From: Blastococcus sp. HT6-4
Lineage (GTDB): Bacteria > Actinomycetota > Actinomycetes > Mycobacteriales > Geodermatophilaceae
Direction of reading: 5' to 3'
Assembly: GCF_039679125.1 (NCBI RefSeq)
Contig: NZ_CP155551.1
Location: forward strand, 496,001 to 560,000
Length of the DNA: 64,000 nucleotides
Positions 19,930-30,109 of this stretch are shown here, one piece after another (within the stretch, counting starts at the first letter, position 1; every line of letters begins with the position of its first letter). Below the pieces are notes generated by a model. The model saw nothing but the letters and a program-made list of their open reading frames with translations. It made no database searches and was not told the DNA's origin. Made by a program: the position numbers and the translations under genes.

Positions 19930-19942
19930 GTGCGGGCAGTTC

Positions 19943-20015
19943 GCCGCCTTAGCTCAGTCGGTAGAGCATCTCACTCGTAATGAGAAGGTCGTCGGTTCGA
20001 TTCCGACAGGCGGCT
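19943..20015 (+). tRNA. tRNA-Thr (anticodon CGT)
   Basis: A complete 73-base cloverleaf: the acceptor stem GCCGCCT/AGGCGGC pairs perfectly with discriminator T. D-arm GCTC/GAGC, anticodon arm TCTCA-CTCGTAA-TGAGA with anticodon CGT (reads ACG), variable loop AGGTC and T-arm GTCGG-TTCGATT-CCGAC are all present. The CCA end is not encoded, as usual in actinobacteria. Confidence 0.97.
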
Positions 20016-20026
20016 CTCCCACCACC

Positions 20027-20056
20027 AGCGGGTCCGTCCACCGGGACGGGCCCGCT
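20027..20056 (+). terminator. Terminator after tRNA-Thr
   Basis: Arms 20027-20039 (AGCGGGTCCGTCC) and 20044-20056 pair over 13 positions with one T-G wobble and a four-base loop. It begins 12 bases after the tRNA 3' end. Confidence 0.75.
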
Positions 20057-20109
20057 GCGTCGTTCCCGGGTCGCGTAGCGGCGCCCCGCCGGCGTCCGCG
20101 GGAACGGCT

Positions 20110-20144
20110 GACGGCGGCACGCCTCGGTGAGGTGTGCCGCCGTC
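20110..20144 (-). terminator. Terminator downstream of ppa
   Basis: Arms 20110-20125 and 20129-20144 form a 16-bp stem with one wobble pair and a GGT loop. It lies 39 bases past the ppa stop on the minus strand and may also stop transcripts coming from the tRNA side. Confidence 0.7.
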
Positions 20145-20183
20145 GGTGCGCTCGGCGCCCGGTCCCGGAGGCCGGGCGGCGGG

Positions 20184-20678
20184 TCAGTGGTGGGCGGAGG
20201 TGTTCTTCGCGCGCTCGATCGAGGCCAGGATCTCGGCCTCGGCCGCCTCGCGGCCGACCCACTCGGCGCCCTCGACCGACTTGCCCGGCTCCAGGTCCTT
20301 GTAGGTCTCGAAGAAGTGCTGGATCTCCAGACGGTCGAACTCCGACACGTCGTGGATCTCCTTGAGGTGCGCCACCCGCGGGTCCGTCGCCGGCACGCAG
20401 AGGACCTTGTCGTCCCCTCCGGCCTCGTCGGTCATGCGGAACATGCCGATGGCCCGGCAGGTGACCAGGCACCCGGGGAACGTCGGCTCCTCGAGGATGA
20501 CCAGGGCGTCGAGCGGATCGCCGTCCTGCCCCAGGGTGTTCTCGATGTAGCCGTAGTCCGCCGGATAGCGGGTGGAGGTGAACAGCATCCGGTCCAAGCG
20601 GATGCGGCCGGTCTCATGGTCCAGCTCGTACTTGTTCCGCTGGCCCTTCGGGATTTCTACCGTCACGTCGAACTGCAC
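20184..20678 (-). CDS. ppa: Inorganic pyrophosphatase (family I)
   Basis: 164-residue soluble enzyme that hydrolyses PPi to 2 Pi in the cytosol. Family I signature residues are present: [11 protein letters not shown], the YPADYGYI block, and DGDPLDALV with its metal-binding Asp residues. The GTG at 20678 gives the usual [12 protein letters not shown] start and has CACACT (20690-20685) six bases upstream, suggesting a leaderless mRNA. The gene diverges from dacB as Rv3628 does from Rv3627c. Confidence 0.96.
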   Translation of the reverse strand: MQFDVTVEIPKGQRNKYELDHETGRIRLDRMLFTSTRYPADYGYIENTLGQDGDPLDALVILEEPTFPGCLVTCRAIGMFRMTDEAGGDDKVLCVPATDPRVAHLKEIHDVSEFDRLEIQHFFETYKDLEPGKSVEGAEWVGREAAEAEILASIERAKNTSAHH

Positions 20679-20735
20679 GACCGTAGTGTGGCCCACGGGG
20701 GGTGGTGCGGTCGGCGCAGGCCCCCCCTACGGGGG

Positions 20736-22163
20736 GTGAGCACCATCTCGTCGAGCGGATCGACGGTCGTCACGGCGAACTACGGACGCTTCCGGCGCCG
20801 CATGGCGATGGCGGTCGTGGCCCTCGTCCTGGTGCTCGCCGGCGCCGGCATCGGTCTCGGCGTGCTGGCCGGCGACGACGGGGGCACCGACGGCGGCGCC
20901 GTCGCCGTCCCCGACGCCCGGCTCCCCGAGCTCGGGGACGCCGACCCCGTCCTCGCCGCGCTCGCCACGGACGCGCCGGTGCCCGACCCGGCGGTCCTCG
21001 AGGGTCTGCTTACCCCGCTGGTCACCGGTCCGCCGCTGGGTAGCGGCACCCCCGCCCAGGTGGTCGACGTCGCCACCGGCGAGGTCCTGTTCGCCCAGGC
21101 GGCCGACCAGCCGACGACGCCGGCGTCGACGGCCAAGCTGCTCACCGCCGCGGCGGCGCTGACCGCGCTCGACCGCTCGGACACGCTGGAGACCCGGGTG
21201 GTCGCCGGCGCGGCGCCGGGCGAGGTCGTGCTGGTCGGTGGCGGCGATCCGACGCTCTCACGCACCGCCCCGTCCCAGACCTACCCGGGCGCGGCCACCG
21301 TCGCCGATCTCGCCACCCAGGCCACGGCGGCGCTCCCGGCCGGCACACCGGTGACCCGCGTGGTCGTGGACAGCTCGCTGTTCAGCGGCCCGCTCACCGC
21401 CAGCGGGTGGGGGCCCGGTGACGCCCCGTCCAGCTACGCCGCCCCGGTCACCGCCACCGCCGTCGACGGGGCACGGGTCAGCCCGGGCTCGGTGGCCCGC
21501 AGCGGCCAGCCCGGGCTCGACGCGGGCGTCGCGCTCGCCGACGCGCTCGGGGCGCCGGGTGCCACGGTGACCCTCGGCCAGGCGCCCCCCGGGGCGGCGA
21601 CGCTGGCCACGGTGGAGTCGGCGCCGGTGGCCCGGTTGGTGGAGCAGGCGCTGTCGATGTCGGACAACGTGCTCGCCGAGGCGCTGGCCCGGCAGGTCGC
21701 GTTGGCGCGGGGGGAGCCGGCGAGCTTCGAGGGAGCCGCCCGTGCGGTCCTCGGTGCGCTGCAGGAGGCCGGGGTCGACGTCTCCGGCGTCACCCTCGCC
21801 GACGGCAGCGGGCTCTCCCGGGAGAACAGGGTTCCGGTGGAGGTGCTCGCCGAGCTGGTCACCGGTGCCGCCGACGGCAGCCTCGGTGCCGGGTCCGGTC
21901 TGCTGGCCGGTCTGCCGGTGGCCGGCTACGACGGCACGCTGGCCGATCGCGGCGACGACGACCCGGCCACCGCACCCGGCACCGTGCGGGCCAAGACCGG
22001 GACGCTGTTGGGGGTGCACGCCCTGGCCGGCACGGTCGTCACCGCCGAGGGGCGGCTCCTGGCCTTCGCGGTGGTGGCCGACGAGGCCCCCGGCGGGGAG
22101 GCCGCGGCCGAGGCCACGCTCGACGAGTTCGCGGCCACGGTCGCCCGCTGCGGCTGCAGCTGA
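20736..22163 (+). CDS. dacB: D-alanyl-D-alanine carboxypeptidase/endopeptidase (PBP4, DacB)
   Basis: 475-residue class C penicillin-binding protein. An N-terminal signal-anchor (AMAVVALVLVLAGAGIGLGVL, about residues 23-45) sends it across the membrane. Catalytic motifs are in order: SxxK in PASTAKLL, SxN in MSDNVLAE, and KTG in AKTGTLLGVH. It trims or hydrolyses peptidoglycan cross-links. The insert between SxxK and SxN is typical of PBP4. GTG 20736 directly follows a C6-TAC-G6 hairpin (20722-20736); ATG 20802 is a less likely alternative because it would cut into the signal-anchor. Confidence 0.92.
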   Translation: MSTISSSGSTVVTANYGRFRRRMAMAVVALVLVLAGAGIGLGVLAGDDGGTDGGAVAVPDARLPELGDADPVLAALATDAPVPDPAVLEGLLTPLVTGPPLGSGTPAQVVDVATGEVLFAQAADQPTTPASTAKLLTAAAALTALDRSDTLETRVVAGAAPGEVVLVGGGDPTLSRTAPSQTYPGAATVADLATQATAALPAGTPVTRVVVDSSLFSGPLTASGWGPGDAPSSYAAPVTATAVDGARVSPGSVARSGQPGLDAGVALADALGAPGATVTLGQAPPGAATLATVESAPVARLVEQALSMSDNVLAEALARQVALARGEPASFEGAARAVLGALQEAGVDVSGVTLADGSGLSRENRVPVEVLAELVTGAADGSLGAGSGLLAGLPVAGYDGTLADRGDDDPATAPGTVRAKTGTLLGVHALAGTVVTAEGRLLAFAVVADEAPGGEAAAEATLDEFAATVARCGCS

Positions 22164-22202
22164 CCCCCGGCCCGCCGGGCGTCCCCCGCGTACGGTGAGG
22201 TG

Positions 22203-23291
22203 ATGAGCAGCGCCTCCACGATGGTCGACTGGGACCTCGCCGGTCGCACGGCCCGCCGACTGGTGAGCCCGGGTCCGCGGACGACGCGGGAAGAGGCCGC
22301 GGCCGTCGTCCGCGAACTGCACGAGGCGGCGGCCACGGCGATCGGGCACGTCGAGGCCCTGACCGGCCTGCGGCCGGCGCCGGGCGGCGTCGTCCCGCAG
22401 GTCGCGGTCGTGGACCGGCCCGGCTGGGCGGAGTCCAACGCCCGCGGCATGGCCACGCTGCTCGACCCCCTGGTCGAGAAGCTGGCCGAGCGCCAGGGCA
22501 GCCGTCCCAGCGCCCTGGCCACCGCCATCGGCTCCCGGGCCACCGGGGTGCAGGCCGGTGGCCTGCTCGCCTTCCTCTCCTCCCGGGTGCTCGGCCAGTA
22601 CGAGCTCTTCGGCACCGGCGGGCGGCTGCTCCTCGTCGCGCCCAACATCGTCGCGACCGAGCGCAAGCTCGGCGTCGACCCGTCCGACTTCCGCCTCTGG
22701 GTCTGCCTGCACGAGGTCACCCACCAGCTCCAGTTCACCGGCGTCCCGTGGCTGGCCGGCTACCTCGAGACGCAGGTCGCCGAGTTCGTGGCCGCCACCG
22801 ACCTGGCCCCCGACGTCCTGCGGCAGCGCCTGCAGGACGTGCTGAGCAGCGTCGTCGACGCCGTGCGCGGGGGCGAGCCCGGCAGCGAGCCCGAGGGGCT
22901 GATGGCGCTGGTGCGCGACCCGCGCCAGCGGGAGGTGCTCGACCGGGTCACCGCGGTGATGAGCCTGGTCGAGGGGCACGCCGAGTACGTGATGGACGGC
23001 GTCGGCCCCGACGTCGTCCCCACCGTGCGCACCCTCCGCAAGCGGTTCGCGCAGCGCCGCAAGGGCCGCGGCCCGGTCGACCGCGTGCTGCGCCGCCTGC
23101 TGGGCCTCGAGCAGAAGATGAAGCAGTACGCCGACGGGCGGCACTTCGTCGGCGGTGTCGTGGACCTCGCCGGGATGGAGGGATTCAACCGCGTCTGGGA
23201 CGCGCCGGAGAACCTGCCGCGCATCGAGGAGCTCACGGCGCCGGAACGGTGGGTGGAGCGGGTGCTCGGCCGCCCGGCCATCCCCGCCTGA
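22203..23291 (+). CDS. Zinc-dependent metalloprotease-like protein, DUF2342
   Basis: 362 residues, cytoplasmic. The HExxH zinc motif reads CLHEVTHQLQF near residue 165, followed by an EGHAEYVMDG segment that likely supplies the third ligand Glu. It is a member of the DUF2342 (coenzyme F420 biosynthesis-associated) family. Orthologous position Rv3626c lies between dacB and tilS. TACGGT (22191-22196) is six bases before ATG 22203, so a leaderless mRNA is likely; GTG 22200 is an alternative one codon earlier. The substrate is unknown. Confidence 0.88.
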   Translation: MSSASTMVDWDLAGRTARRLVSPGPRTTREEAAAVVRELHEAAATAIGHVEALTGLRPAPGGVVPQVAVVDRPGWAESNARGMATLLDPLVEKLAERQGSRPSALATAIGSRATGVQAGGLLAFLSSRVLGQYELFGTGGRLLLVAPNIVATERKLGVDPSDFRLWVCLHEVTHQLQFTGVPWLAGYLETQVAEFVAATDLAPDVLRQRLQDVLSSVVDAVRGGEPGSEPEGLMALVRDPRQREVLDRVTAVMSLVEGHAEYVMDGVGPDVVPTVRTLRKRFAQRRKGRGPVDRVLRRLLGLEQKMKQYADGRHFVGGVVDLAGMEGFNRVWDAPENLPRIEELTAPERWVERVLGRPAIPA

Positions 23292-23298
23292 CGCCCGG

Positions 23299-24330
23299 GT
23301 GAGCGGGCCGCCCCCCGCGGTCGCGGAGCTGCGGCGCGCCGTCCGGGCCGGCGTGCGCGCCGGCGACCGGCCGGTGCTGGCCGCCTGCAGCGGGGGAGCG
23401 GACTCCGTGGCGCTGGCCGCGGCGCTGGCCTTCGAGGCCCGCGCCGCGGGCGTGCGCGTCGGCGGGGTCACCGTCGACCACGGTCTGCAGCCTGGTTCGG
23501 CCGCGCGCGCGGAGAGCACGGCGGCGGTGCTGCGGCAGCTGGGCCTGGACCCGGTGCTCGTCCTGCCGGTGCAGGTCACCGGGAACGGCGGCCCCGAGGC
23601 CGCCGCGCGCAGCGCCCGCTACGCCGCCCTCGCCGACGCGGCCACCGCGCACGGCGCCCGGGTCGCGCTCGGGCACACGCTCGACGACCAGGCCGAGACC
23701 GTCCTGCTGGGCCTCGGCCGCGGGTCCGGCCCGCGCTCGGTCGCCGGCATGGTGGTCGAGCGGGCCGACGGCGGGGTCACCTGGTGGCGCCCGCTGCTCG
23801 GCGTGCGGCGGGTGACGACCCGCCGGGCCTGCGCCGACCAGGGGCTGCCGGTCTGGGACGACCCGTGGAACACCGATCCCGCGTACACCCGGGTGCGGCT
23901 GCGCGGCGAGGTGCTGCCGCTGCTGGAGGAGGTGCTCGGCGGCGGGGTGGCACCGGCGCTGGCCCGCACCGCGCGGCTGCTCCGCGAGGACCTCGACGCC
24001 CTCGACGCGCTGGCCGACGGCGAGCTGGCCCGGCTGGCCGCGGAGGCCGGTGACGGCACACTCCCCGCCCGCCCGCTGGAGCCGCTCCCCGCCGCGGTTC
24101 GCCGACGGGTGCTCCGGGGGTGGCTGCGCGCGGCCGGCATCCCCGACCTGCAGGCGGTGCACCTGCAGGCGGTCGAGACGCTGGTCACCGGGTGGCGCGG
24201 TCAGGGGCCGGTCGACCTACCCGGCGGCGCAGGCGTCGCCCGGGCGTCTGGCAGTCTGGTGCTGCTGCCGCCGGGCGCCCGGGGCAGTTCCCCCGGACCC
24301 GCGCACCCCGATGAGGAGCCCTTGCCGTGA
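23299..24330 (+). CDS. tilS: tRNA(Ile)-lysidine synthase
   Basis: 343 residues. The N-terminal PP-loop ATPase has [13 protein letters not shown] near residue 32, then VDHGLQPGS and [20 protein letters not shown], the TilS signature. It attaches lysine to C34 of tRNA-Ile(CAU), switching its decoding to AUA; the C-terminal part is short, as in other actinobacteria. GTG 23299 gives the conventional start. The stop overlaps hpt by GTGA, a conserved tilS-hpt coupling. Confidence 0.93.
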   Translation: MSGPPPAVAELRRAVRAGVRAGDRPVLAACSGGADSVALAAALAFEARAAGVRVGGVTVDHGLQPGSAARAESTAAVLRQLGLDPVLVLPVQVTGNGGPEAAARSARYAALADAATAHGARVALGHTLDDQAETVLLGLGRGSGPRSVAGMVVERADGGVTWWRPLLGVRRVTTRRACADQGLPVWDDPWNTDPAYTRVRLRGEVLPLLEEVLGGGVAPALARTARLLREDLDALDALADGELARLAAEAGDGTLPARPLEPLPAAVRRRVLRGWLRAAGIPDLQAVHLQAVETLVTGWRGQGPVDLPGGAGVARASGSLVLLPPGARGSSPGPAHPDEEPLP

Positions 24331-24914
24331 CGGAGCCTGCCAGCACTCCCGGGGCGCTGGGTCCCGACCACGGCTACGGGCCGGACATCGACCACGTGCT
24401 CCTCAGCGAGGCGCAGATCCAGGAGAAGATCCGGGAGCTGGCCGCGACGATCGCCGCCGACTACGCGGGCCGGGAGGTGCTGCTCGTCGGGGTGCTCAAG
24501 GGTGCGGTGCTCTTCATGAGCGACTTCGCCCGCGCGCTGCAGCTGCCCACCCAGATGGAGTTCATGGCGGTCTCCTCCTACGGGTCGTCGACCAGCTCCT
24601 CCGGCGTGGTCCGCATCCTCAAGGACCTCGACCGGGACATCACCGGCCGGCACGTCCTGGTCCTCGAGGACATCATCGACTCGGGCCTGACGCTGTCCTG
24701 GCTGCTGAAGAACCTCGGCGGCCGGTCGCCGGCGTCGCTCGAGGTCTGCGCGCTGCTGCGCAAGCCCGACGCGGTCAAGGTGGAGGTGCCGGTGAAGTAC
24801 ATCGGCTTCGACATCCCGAACGAGTTCGTCGTCGGATACGGCCTCGACTACGCCGAGCGCTACCGCGACCTGCCCTACATCGGCACGCTCAAGGCCGAGG
24901 TCTACTCCTCCTGA
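24327..24914 (+). CDS. hpt: Hypoxanthine phosphoribosyltransferase
   Basis: 195-residue purine salvage enzyme that makes IMP or GMP from hypoxanthine or guanine plus PRPP. The PRPP-binding motif is [14 protein letters not shown] near residue 110, the diphosphate loop is [10 protein letters not shown], and the C-terminal base-binding region is [19 protein letters not shown]. It is coupled to tilS and followed after 174 bases by ftsH, the tilS-hpt-ftsH order being widespread in bacteria. Confidence 0.95.
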   Translation: MTEPASTPGALGPDHGYGPDIDHVLLSEAQIQEKIRELAATIAADYAGREVLLVGVLKGAVLFMSDFARALQLPTQMEFMAVSSYGSSTSSSGVVRILKDLDRDITGRHVLVLEDIIDSGLTLSWLLKNLGGRSPASLEVCALLRKPDAVKVEVPVKYIGFDIPNEFVVGYGLDYAERYRDLPYIGTLKAEVYSS

Positions 24915-24968
24915 GCGACGACCGGGCGTTCCCAGGTCGCACGCAGGAGTTCGTCAGGTCCGCCGGTG

Positions 24969-24974
24969 TACCGT
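24969..24974 (+). promoter_or_regulatory. TACCGT -10 candidate upstream of ftsH
   Basis: TACCGT in the 174-base hpt-ftsH gap would give ftsH a leader of about 110 bases. The -35 region is not recognisable, so the call rests on the -10 alone. Confidence 0.3.
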
Positions 24975-25088
24975 CGATCCCGACGACGCTGCACCCGGCG
25001 CCGGGGTCCTCGCCCGGATCGCAGGCGGCGTCCCCGGACGATCAGGAGGGTCGACGGGCGGCCGGTCCCCGGCGCCCGGCATCGGTGT

Positions 25089-27059
<1,971 letters not shown>

Positions 27060-27132
27060 GCGAGCTTGCGAGCTCGCCCGTGGACGGAGCAGTGTCGCGA
27101 GCGCGAACGACGGGCGCCAGCGAGGAGGAGTC
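27060..27132 (+). repeat. GAGCGAG-type repetitive spacer between ftsH and folE
   Basis: The 73-base gap starts GAGCGAGCTTGCGAGCTCGC, a near-palindrome, and continues with TGTCGCGAGCGCGAACGACG. This purine-rich GCGAG vocabulary does not resemble coding sequence here and recurs in the folE-folP gap. Similar intergenic elements are frequent in related actinobacteria. It ends with the folE ribosome-binding site GAGGAGG (27121-27128). Confidence 0.45.
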
Positions 27133-27750
27133 GTGAGTGAGATCCCGGCGGAGCCGGCCGACCAGCTCCTGGAGCCGGCCCGCGGGGTGGACCAGGAGCG
27201 GGCCGCGGCCGCGGTGCGCGAACTGCTGATCGCGGTCGGCGAGGACCCCGACCGCCCCGGCCTGCAGGACACCCCGGCCCGCGTCGCGCGGGCGTACGCG
27301 GAGACGTTCGCCGGACTGTGGCAGGACCCGTACGACATCCTCGCGACGACGTTCGACGAGGACCACGACGAGCTGGTGCTGGTCAAGGACATCCCGATGT
27401 ACTCGACCTGCGAGCACCACCTGGTGCCCTTCCACGGGGTCGCGCACGTCGCCTACATCCCGGGCGCCGACGGACGGGTCACGGGGCTGTCGAAGCTGGC
27501 CCGGCTGGTCGAGGTGTTCGCCCGCCGTCCGCAGGTTCAGGAGCGGATGACGCGGCAGGTCGCCGACGCCCTCAATGACGCGCTCAAGCCGCGCGGCGTG
27601 CTCGTCGTCGTCCAGGCCGAGCACCTGTGCATGGCCATGCGCGGCATCCGCAAGCCGGGGTCGTCGACGGTGACGTCGGCGGTCCGGGGCATCTTCCGGG
27701 ACAACGCGGCGACGCGCAGCGAGGCGATGAGCCTGGTGATGCGAAGGTGA
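27133..27750 (+). CDS. folE: GTP cyclohydrolase I
   Basis: 205 residues; first enzyme of tetrahydrofolate synthesis, converting GTP to dihydroneopterin triphosphate. Zinc ligands are in [10 protein letters not shown] near residue 92 and in the distal Cys of EHLCMAMRG. Conserved [24 protein letters not shown] and [13 protein letters not shown] complete the active site. GTG 27133 has a strong GAGGAGG upstream. It is the first fol gene of a folE-folP-folB-folK run matching Rv3609c-Rv3606c. Confidence 0.96.
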   Translation: MSEIPAEPADQLLEPARGVDQERAAAAVRELLIAVGEDPDRPGLQDTPARVARAYAETFAGLWQDPYDILATTFDEDHDELVLVKDIPMYSTCEHHLVPFHGVAHVAYIPGADGRVTGLSKLARLVEVFARRPQVQERMTRQVADALNDALKPRGVLVVVQAEHLCMAMRGIRKPGSSTVTSAVRGIFRDNAATRSEAMSLVMRR

Positions 27751-27828
27751 CGGCCGAGTGAGCATCGCAGGGAGCGCCGGCGACCGAGGAGCGGAGCGAG
27801 GCCGGAACCGAGCCATGGGCCTGGGCCG
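27751..27828 (+). repeat. GAGCGGAGCGAGG-type repetitive spacer between folE and folP
   Basis: The gap of 78 bases carries GGAGCGCCGGCGACCGAGGAGCGGAGCGAGG, written here as a composition only: short GCGAG/GGAGCG units like those in the ftsH-folE gap. No reading frame or promoter hexamer stands out. It may be a member of a dispersed intergenic repeat family. Confidence 0.4.
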
Positions 27829-28716
27829 GTGACCGGCGCCGGATCCGCCGTGCCCCGCCCCGGGCGGTGCGTGGTCATGGGCGTCCTGAACGTCACGCCC
27901 GACTCGTTCTCCGACGGCGGCTGCTTCGCCGACCCGGCCACCGCGATCGCCCACGGCCTGGCCATGCACGCCGCCGGCGCCGACTACATCGACGTCGGGG
28001 GGGAGTCCACCCGCCCGGGCGCCGACCGGGTGGACGCCACCGAGGAGTGCCGCCGGGTGCTGCCGGTGATCCGCGAGCTGGCCTCGGCCGGGGTGCGCAC
28101 CAGCGTGGACACCACGCGGGCGGAGGTCGCCGAGGCGGCGCTCGATGCCGGAGCGGTCCTGGTCAACGACGTCAGCGGCGGGCTGGCCGACGAGGGCATG
28201 GCGAAGCTGGTGGCCGACACGGGCGCTCCGTGGGTGCTCATGCACTGGCGGGGGCACAGCCGGGAGATGTACGCGGCCGCCCGCTACGGCGACGTCGTCA
28301 CCGAGGTGTGCGCCGAGCTCACCGCCCGGGTGGAGGACGTCGTCGCCGCCGGCGTGCGCCCCGAGCAGCTGGTGCTCGACCCCGGCCTCGGCTTCGCCAA
28401 GCGGGCGGAGCACAACTGGGCGCTGCTGGCCGGCCTCGACCGGCTCGTGGGCCTGGGCCTGCCGGTGCTCGTGGGCGCCTCCCGCAAGACGTTCCTCGGC
28501 AAGCTGCTCGCCGGGCCCGACGGCGCGGCCCGGCCCGCGGAGCAGCGCGACGCCGCGACGCTGGCCACCACGGTGCTCGCCGCCGAGGCCGGTGCGTGGG
28601 GTGTGCGGGTCCACGACGCCGCCGCCTCCGTGGACGCCGTCCACACCCTCGAGGTGGTCCAGCGAGTGAAGGGAGCCGGCCGTGGCCAGCAGCCACCCCG
28701 ACCGCCGCACGCCTGA
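27829..28716 (+). CDS. folP: Dihydropteroate synthase
   Basis: 295-residue TIM-barrel enzyme that condenses p-aminobenzoate with dihydropterin pyrophosphate and is the sulfonamide target. Signatures are MGVLNVTPDSFSDGG near residue 17, the DVGGESTRPGA block near 52, and LVLDPGLGFAKRAEHNW plus VGASRKTFLG further on. GTG 27829 gives a short N-terminus before the first strand. The 3' end overlaps folB by 35 bases. Confidence 0.96.
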   Translation: MTGAGSAVPRPGRCVVMGVLNVTPDSFSDGGCFADPATAIAHGLAMHAAGADYIDVGGESTRPGADRVDATEECRRVLPVIRELASAGVRTSVDTTRAEVAEAALDAGAVLVNDVSGGLADEGMAKLVADTGAPWVLMHWRGHSREMYAAARYGDVVTEVCAELTARVEDVVAAGVRPEQLVLDPGLGFAKRAEHNWALLAGLDRLVGLGLPVLVGASRKTFLGKLLAGPDGAARPAEQRDAATLATTVLAAEAGAWGVRVHDAAASVDAVHTLEVVQRVKGAGRGQQPPRPPHA

Positions 28717-29071
28717 CCGGATCGCCGTCCGCGGCATCCGCGCGCACGCCCACCACGGGGTGTACGAATTCGAGCGCGAGCGCGGGCAGCTGTTCTCGGT
28801 CGATGCCGTGCTCGAGGTCGACACCGCGGCGGCCGCGGCAGCCGACGACCTGCAACTGACCGTCAACTACGCCGAGCTCGCCCAGCAGTTGCGCGCCGTG
28901 CTGGACGGGGAGCCGGTCAACCTGCTGGAGACCCTCGCCCAGCGGCTGGCCGACGTCTGCCTGGCCAACGACCTGGTGGACGCGGTGGAGATCACCGTGC
29001 ACAAGCCGGAGGCCGAGCTGGGGGTCCCGTTCGACGACGTCACGGTCACCGTCCGGCGGGAGCGCGGGTGA
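28682..29071 (+). CDS. folB: Dihydroneopterin aldolase
   Basis: 129 residues; cleaves dihydroneopterin to hydroxymethyl-dihydropterin. Recognisable motifs are DRIAVRGIRAHAHHGVYEFE at the N-terminus, NYAELAQQL, LLETLAQRLAD and a C-terminal EITVHKPEAELG with the catalytic Lys. GTG 28682 lies inside the folP 3' end, so translation is probably coupled; the stop overlaps folK by GTGA. Confidence 0.95.
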   Translation: MASSHPDRRTPDRIAVRGIRAHAHHGVYEFERERGQLFSVDAVLEVDTAAAAAADDLQLTVNYAELAQQLRAVLDGEPVNLLETLAQRLADVCLANDLVDAVEITVHKPEAELGVPFDDVTVTVRRERG

Positions 29072-29571
29072 GCCGCGCCGTCCTGTCGCTGGGGGCCAAC
29101 CTCGGTGACCGCGCCGGCACGCTGCGGACGGCCCTGACCGCGCTCGCCGACGAGGGCCTCGTCGCCCGCTCCACGCTGTACGAGACGCCGCCGTGGGGGC
29201 CGGTCGAGCAGCCGCCCTACCTGAACGCGATCGCCGTCGTCCGTGGTGACCGGGACGCCCGCGGCTGGCTCGTGCGGGCGCAGGAGCTGGAGCAGGCGGC
29301 CGGGCGGACCCGCGAGGTGCGCTGGGGTGCCCGCACCCTCGACGTCGACGTGGTCACCGTGACCGGGGACGACGGCGCGCCCGTGCTCTCCGACGACCCC
29401 GAGCTCACCCTGCCGCACCCCCGCGCGCACGAGCGGGCGTTCGTGCTCGTGCCGTGGCTGACCCTCGACCCCACCGCCGTCCTGCCGGGCCGCGGGAAGG
29501 TCGCCGACCTGGTGGCGGCGCTCGACCCGGCGGAGGTCGCCGCGGTCGTGCGCTGGGACCACCTGCACTGA
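29068..29571 (+). CDS. folK: 2-amino-4-hydroxy-6-hydroxymethyldihydropteridine diphosphokinase
   Basis: 167-residue HPPK, transferring pyrophosphate from ATP to hydroxymethyl-dihydropterin. It has the start VLSLGANLGDRAGTL, the substrate loop YETPPWGPVEQPPYLNA, and the HPPK signature RWGARTLDVDVV, which replaces the more common R-x-G-P-R by R-W-G-A-R. The C-terminal HPRAHERAFVL is also conserved. Together with folP and folB it completes the pterin branch. Confidence 0.95.
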   Translation: MSRAVLSLGANLGDRAGTLRTALTALADEGLVARSTLYETPPWGPVEQPPYLNAIAVVRGDRDARGWLVRAQELEQAAGRTREVRWGARTLDVDVVTVTGDDGAPVLSDDPELTLPHPRAHERAFVLVPWLTLDPTAVLPGRGKVADLVAALDPAEVAAVVRWDHLH

Positions 29572-29581
29572 GGCTGCCCCG

Positions 29582-30097
29582 ATGACCCCTGTCCGGCGCC
29601 GCGACCTCGTCGTCCTCGTCCTCGGGCTGGCCGTCGCGTCGTGGTTGCTCGTGCGCACCTGGTACGGCGATCTGCCGACCCTGCACTGGTGGCTGCCGGT
29701 GCCGCTGGCCGTGCTGGCGGTGGCCGAGGCGCTCGGCGCGCGCACCCTGCGCAGGCGGCTGTCCGCGGAGCGGGAGGCGCGCGCCGGCCGGGGCCCGACC
29801 GACAGCGGCGCCGCGGCGGTGCGCCCCGTCGAGCCAATGCTGGTGGCCCGCCTGGCGGTGCTGGCGCAGGCCAGCGCCTACGTGGGTGCGGTGTTCAGCG
29901 GGGTCTGGCTCGGCGTGCTGCTCTACGTCGTCCCGGCGATCGGCCGGCTGCGGTCGGCGGGGGACGACACCGTCACCGCGCTGATCGGCCTGGTGAGCTC
30001 GCTGGCCCTGGTCGCCGCGGCCCTGTGGCTGGAGAGCAGCTGCCGGGTCCCGCCGGGCTCCACCGACGACGAGCCCCACGGGGCCCCCAGCAGCTGA
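29582..30097 (+). CDS. DUF3180 membrane protein
   Basis: 171 residues with four hydrophobic segments (about 9-25, 38-53, 83-120 as two helices, 133-148). It belongs to the DUF3180 family, which is almost always the gene after folK in actinobacteria (Rv3605c). The role is unknown; constant linkage suggests a link to folate or membrane housekeeping, but nothing catalytic is visible. It converges on the ABC ATPase gene; the two stop codons sit in CTGACC/GGTCAG arms. Confidence 0.85.
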   Translation: MTPVRRRDLVVLVLGLAVASWLLVRTWYGDLPTLHWWLPVPLAVLAVAEALGARTLRRRLSAEREARAGRGPTDSGAAAVRPVEPMLVARLAVLAQASAYVGAVFSGVWLGVLLYVVPAIGRLRSAGDDTVTALIGLVSSLALVAAALWLESSCRVPPGSTDDEPHGAPSS

Positions 30098-30109
30098 CCG
30101 GCCGGCGGG

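Noticed and set aside
24915-25088. Riboswitch or protein-binding leader ahead of ftsH
   Set aside because: No recognisable riboswitch core; only a weak GCGAC/GTCGC pairing near the hpt stop.
27060-27132. CRISPR-like repeat
   Set aside because: The units are short, irregular and without spacers, and no cas genes are present anywhere in the window.
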